In this document: positions 4,892 through 7,699 of the stretch, piece by piece
Layout: each line of letters starts with the position of its first letter
Position numbering within the stretch: the first letter of the stretch is position 1
Assembly: GCA_910587875.1 (NCBI GenBank)
Contig: CAJUOD010000129.1
Coordinates: 1-7,699, forward strand
Origin: an uncultured Oscillibacter sp.
GTDB taxonomy: Bacteria > Bacillota > Clostridia > Oscillospirales > Oscillospiraceae
Length of the DNA: 7,699 bases
Direction of reading: 5' to 3'
Translations under genes and position numbers: made by a program
Notes under the pieces: generated by a model
Seen by the model: only the letters and a program-made list of their open reading frames with translations
The model's database searches: none
Told to the model about the DNA's origin: nothing

Positions 4892-6109
4892 TTATTCGGG
4901 GTAGCAGGTCCAGGCCGACGTGTCGTAGCCGTAACCGTCGTCGTAACGGCTGTGAAGTACATTCCAATTGATGTCGTTGACGCCGGCGCTATCGTAGCCA
5001 GCTTCTGTGACGTTCCAGAACCAGGACTGGCAGTCATCGTCGTGCCAGGATTTGGAATATGCGATGGACACGTGGGTGGATTTTCCGTCGTTGTTCAGTG
5101 TAATCAGGAGGTCGCCAGGTCGAATGTTGGCAACAGTGGTTTTGCGCCAGGTGACATAGGTTTGACCGTACAGGTAGTCAGCAACAAGTGCAGCCCAGCC
5201 GCCGCATTCAATTCGTGTGCTGACGGTTGCTCCTTTGAAGAAGGGGTATTGTCCAGTTGCTTGTCGGATAGAGCTCTGTCCGCCACTGGGATATCCCGCA
5301 GAGAAGTCGGTCTTTTCCGGATACTTGGCTTCCAGCTCTTTGAGCATAGCCAGGACATTGTCTTCGGTGATGGGCTTGCCGTTGGTGAGAACTCCGGTTG
5401 TGGAAGTCTCGGGCTGGGCTGGCGTGACGGGCGCTTCCGGCTCCGGCTCGGGAGCGGCCGCCGGCTGGTCGGCGGAGATGTACTGCGTCATCCGGTAGAC
5501 GGCCACGCAGCCCTGGCCCCGGTTCATGACCCTGTCGCCGCCGAAGGAGCCGTCGGAAAATCCCGTGATAATGCCCAGGGCGAAGACGCTTTTCACCGCG
5601 TCCTGGTACTGAGCGGGAATGGAATTGTAATCGGTGATTTTGGCCTGGGCCTCGGTCTTCTGCGCGGACGCAGCCGGGAAGCCTTTTCGGAGCATGATGT
5701 TGGCCATGACCTGGGCCATGTCATAACGGGAAATGGGCTGGTCCATGACGGAAGCGTCGTTGTAGGTCTTCGGGAAGCTGGTGCCGGGGAGGACGTAAGC
5801 GTTATATAGGGCTTGACTATAGGGCACAAACCAGCCCTGTTCTTTGTAGTAGTCGGAGCTGTGGCGTTCGACCAGGTCGGGGTAAAACGCACGGGCCAGC
5901 ATGACACAGAACTGGGCGCGGGTGACCGGATTGGCGGGCCGGAAGGTCCCGTCGGCGTAGCCGGAGGCGATTCCCTTGGCGGCGCAGTCGGCCACGGCGT
6001 CGCGGAAGGCGTGCCCCGGGGGCACGTCGGAGAACTCCGCCGCCAGGGCGGGGACGGACAGCCCCAGGCACAGGGCCAGGGCCAGAAGCAGGGATGTCAG
6101 TTTCTTCAT
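4892..6109 (-). CDS. Secreted SLH-domain protein with C-terminal Cys/His peptidase-like domain
   Basis: This 405-residue protein begins with a signal peptide (MKKL, hydrophobic core, cleavage after ALA near residue 23). SLH repeat 1 (about 26-76) has the classic FSDVP...GIASGYADGTFRP...VTRAQF. Repeat 2 (about 85-143) is degenerate, and repeat 3 (about 159-211) has GIITGFSDGSF. SLH repeats anchor proteins to secondary wall polymers. A Pro/Glu/Ala linker (about 213-236) leads to a C-terminal domain with ECGGWAALVADYLYG (Cys302) and RPGDLL followed by THVSIA (His346). That is the layout of NlpC/P60- or CHAP-like wall hydrolases, but assignment to either is an inference. ATG 6109 follows AAGGAG and starts the signal peptide. 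DNA for the C-terminal domain is near 50% GC by hand count, while the linker and SLH parts are much richer, suggesting domain acquisition. A terminator follows. Confidence 0.88.
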   Translation of the reverse strand: MKKLTSLLLALALCLGLSVPALAAEFSDVPPGHAFRDAVADCAAKGIASGYADGTFRPANPVTRAQFCVMLARAFYPDLVERHSSDYYKEQGWFVPYSQALYNAYVLPGTSFPKTYNDASVMDQPISRYDMAQVMANIMLRKGFPAASAQKTEAQAKITDYNSIPAQYQDAVKSVFALGIITGFSDGSFGGDRVMNRGQGCVAVYRMTQYISADQPAAAPEPEPEAPVTPAQPETSTTGVLTNGKPITEDNVLAMLKELEAKYPEKTDFSAGYPSGGQSSIRQATGQYPFFKGATVSTRIECGGWAALVADYLYGQTYVTWRKTTVANIRPGDLLITLNNDGKSTHVSIAYSKSWHDDDCQSWFWNVTEAGYDSAGVNDINWNVLHSRYDDGYGYDTSAWTCYPE

Positions 6110-6170
6110 AGCGGGTCTCTCCTTATCTGAATGTCTCTCAACGGTCCGGCTCCGGGGCGGGTCTTCCCGG

Positions 6171-6189
6171 CCCCGTGAGCCTCTCGGGG
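6171..6189. promoter_or_regulatory. Near-palindrome upstream of the SLH-protein gene
   Basis: CCCCGTGAG-C-CTCTCGGGG is a 19-bp near-perfect dyad (one T/T mismatch per half) 62 bp upstream of the start codon. A second CCGTGAG lies at 6192-6198. It could be an operator or a leader hairpin. No convincing minus-strand promoter was found nearby. Confidence 0.25.
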
Positions 6190-6265
6190 GACCGTGAGAT
6201 AAACAAGGCGGCGCAGGATATAAAATCCCACACCGCATATCAGACACAAACCCCAAACCCGGCCC

Positions 6266-6294
6266 TTGTAAATTGGGAGAAAGTCCGGTATAAT
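6266..6294 (+). promoter_or_regulatory. Strong plus-strand promoter with no downstream gene
   Basis: TTGTAA (6266-6271), 17 bp, perfect TATAAT (6289-6294). Transcription would start near 6301. The flanking protein genes are both on the minus strand, so this promoter can only serve a non-coding or very small transcript. Confidence 0.6.
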
Positions 6295-6300
6295 GGGGCT

Positions 6301-6480
6301 GGCGCAGTTATACTGTTGTGTGGGAGCCGCTTCTCCCGCATAGGGGCGCGGGGGATTGCCGTCCCCTTCGCCCTGCCTTTGCTTATCTCGTGGCTTCATT
6401 ATACGCCGGGAGGAACGGAAATGCAAGGCATATCCGCATATTTTTAGGGCCTCCGCCGTTTCGGCGAAGGCCCTGTTTTC
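6301..6480 (+). ncRNA. Candidate structured small RNA, about 180 nt
   Basis: The region between the SLH-protein gene and the second NSS gene has a strong plus-strand promoter at its left end and a hairpin with TTTT at its right end. In between are stable local hairpins. One is UGUGGGAG/CUCCCGCA (loop CCGCUU); another is a GC-rich stem, GGGGA/UCCCC inside AGGG-CG/CGCCCU. Near the 3' end GGGAGGA (6408-6414) precedes an 8-codon ORF (6421-6447, MQGISAYF) whose stop abuts the terminator stem. I could not match it to 6S, SRP, tmRNA, T-box or a known riboswitch. It may be a small regulatory RNA or encode a micro-peptide. Confidence 0.4.
6446..6479 (+). terminator. Hairpin between SLH and second NSS regions
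   Basis: Stem AGGGCCTCCGCC (6446-6457), loop GTTTC, GGCGAAGGCCCT (6463-6474), then GTTTT on the plus strand. The single mismatch (C/A) becomes a G-U pair in minus-strand RNA, and the hairpin lies 17 nt after the minus-strand NSS stop. It may therefore also help end that gene, although the minus side has no T-run. Confidence 0.55.
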
Positions 6481-6491
6481 GTATCCGGCTG

Positions 6492-7699
6492 TCAGAACGC
6501 CACCTTCATGCACAGCGCTACCAGGCACAGGATCACGGCGCAGGGGACGTAGACATACCGCCCGAGGTTGTACCACCAGGCCCCGGGGGTCTTGTCCGCG
6601 CCCTTGTCCACCTCGTCCATCAGATCCTCCCGGCGCATGATCCAGAACCAGCTCACCGCCCCCAGGGTGGCCCCGATGGGGATGATGTAGATGGACACGA
6701 TGTCCATCCAGGGGCCCCACTTGAAGATGGGCTCCATGTGGAGGCCGATGCCAAGGCACACCACGCACAGCAGGACCAGCATGGCCTTCCGGCTGAGCCT
6801 GGGGAACTTGTGGAGCAGGGACTCCCCCACCGCCTCGAACATGTTCTGGAGGGAGCTGACCCCGGCGAAGATCATGGCAACGTAGAGAATGACGGCGAAC
6901 AGCCGCCCCAGGGGGATGTCCTGCAAGATCCGGGGCAGGGTGACGAAGAGCAGGGAGGGCCCCGCCCCGATGTCCAGCCCGTAGGCGAAGCAGGCGGGAA
7001 TCATCACCAGGGCGGCGACTAAGGCGGCGATGGTGTCGAAGAGGGCCGTCCGCTTTGCCAGCTTCGCCACGTCCTCCGCCGTGTCCAGATAGGCCCCGTA
7101 GACGATCATGCCGCTGCCCGTGATGGACAGGGAGAAGAAGGCCTGTCCCATGGCCCAGATCCACACCATGGGGTCCAGCAGCTCCTCCCACCGGGGGGAG
7201 AACATGTAGCGGTAGCCCTCCGCCGCGCCGGGGAGAAAGGCCACCCGCACCGCCAGAACCAGGAAGATGAGGAAGAACAGGGGCATCATGACCTTGTTGC
7301 TCTTCTCGATGCTCTTGGCCCCCAGCAGGAGGGTCAGCAGGGTCCCCACCACCACAATGGCGTGGAAGGGGATGACGGAGTAGTCCGCCAGGGAGAAGCT
7401 CTCGAACCAGGCGGCGGTGTCCGCCGTCATCAGCTCCCCGGTGAGGGAGCTGGCGAAGGCCTTGAGCACGTAGGCGATGATAACCGCGTAGCCCAGGGCG
7501 ATGCACATGGACCCCGCCAGGGGGAGCCAGCCCAGGAGGCCTCCGGCCTTGCCCAGCTCCTTTTTCCGGGTGCCCCAGGCCATCTCATAGGCCCCCAGGG
7601 TGCCCGTCCGGGCCCGGCGGCCCACGGCGTACTCCGCCGCCAGGCCCACGGTGCCGAAGAGGGCGATGAAAATCAGATAGGCGATGAGGAAGGCCCCGC
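6492..7699 (-). CDS. Second NSS/SNF-family sodium-dependent transporter, N-terminus cut by window edge
   Basis: The visible 401 residues begin inside the TM1-TM2 region (GAFLIAYLIFIALFGTVGLAAEYAVGRR) and run to the natural C-terminus; the TM1 sodium/substrate signature lies beyond the window. Family features include MGQAFFSLSITGSGMIVYGAYL (TM6 region, close to the NQAFFTLSLG of the neighbouring transporter), IPACFAYG, and LFAVILYVAMIFAGVSSLQNMFEA (TM8 region). It differs widely from the complete NSS protein at 3471-4823, so the two are paralogues with probably different substrates and not a recent duplication. The frame is open to the right edge, and the GTG near 7649 is an internal valine. 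No promoter is visible because the start lies outside. Confidence 0.9.
   Translation of the reverse strand, partial: GAFLIAYLIFIALFGTVGLAAEYAVGRRARTGTLGAYEMAWGTRKKELGKAGGLLGWLPLAGSMCIALGYAVIIAYVLKAFASSLTGELMTADTAAWFESFSLADYSVIPFHAIVVVGTLLTLLLGAKSIEKSNKVMMPLFFLIFLVLAVRVAFLPGAAEGYRYMFSPRWEELLDPMVWIWAMGQAFFSLSITGSGMIVYGAYLDTAEDVAKLAKRTALFDTIAALVAALVMIPACFAYGLDIGAGPSLLFVTLPRILQDIPLGRLFAVILYVAMIFAGVSSLQNMFEAVGESLLHKFPRLSRKAMLVLLCVVCLGIGLHMEPIFKWGPWMDIVSIYIIPIGATLGAVSWFWIMRREDLMDEVDKGADKTPGAWWYNLGRYVYVPCAVILCLVALCMKVAF

Noticed and set aside
4164..4967. Long minus-strand frame opposite the NSS transporter
   Set aside because: It is a high-GC shadow frame rich in His/Gln/Glu with no ribosome binding site and it runs through the strong terminator at 4848-4874.
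6175..6447. 90-codon plus-strand open frame between the SLH and NSS genes
   Set aside because: Its start overlaps the SLH leader region without a ribosome binding site, crosses the predicted plus-strand promoter, and has no recognisable domain; only its last eight codons have a good ribosome binding site.

Overview
The window is a GC-rich, tightly packed bacterial segment. Strong AAGGAGG-type ribosome binding sites, a sodium-pumping decarboxylase operon, SLH-domain surface protein and NSS-family transporters suggest a gut-type Clostridia/Oscillospiraceae Firmicute. That placement is inferred from gene content and style, not from a marker gene. Bases 1-13 exactly match the end of an Illumina sequencing adapter, so the left edge is the raw end of an assembled contig and not biological sequence.

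Layout. 14-432 (minus): start of a sodium-translocating decarboxylase operon, with an OadG-type membrane subunit followed by a truncated biotin-carrier subunit. 433-667: divergent promoter region. 668-1342 (plus): sfsA nuclease. 1339-2992 (minus): an alpha/beta-hydrolase (lipase/esterase) gene and ispE, translationally close-coupled; ispE meets sfsA tail to tail with both stop codons inside one CTAG. 2993-3470: a gene-poor, lower-GC region discussed below. 3471-4823 (plus): complete NSS sodium symporter. 4848-4874: bidirectional terminator. 4892-6109 (minus): secreted three-SLH-repeat protein with a C-terminal Cys/His peptidase-like domain. 6110-6491: a second non-coding region with a plus-strand promoter and a hairpin. 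6492-7699 (minus): second NSS transporter, cut at its N-terminus by the window edge.

The most unusual part is 3010-3340. On the plus strand a 27-codon ORF sits behind a near-perfect Shine-Dalgarno sequence. On the minus strand a fully consensus promoter (TTGACA, 17 bp, TATAAT) would start a transcript of about 105 nt. That RNA would end at a hairpin plus T-run after running antisense to the end and 3' region of the small ORF. The unit is bounded by imperfect inverted repeats of about 35 bp, is poorer in GC than its surroundings, and is followed by a plus-strand terminator. It could be a type I toxin-antitoxin-like sense/antisense pair, a small MITE-like mobile repeat carrying one, or an attenuated leader of the hydrolase-ispE operon. 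A second candidate stand-alone RNA of about 180 nt lies at 6301-6480. None of these RNAs could be matched to a known family from the sequence alone.
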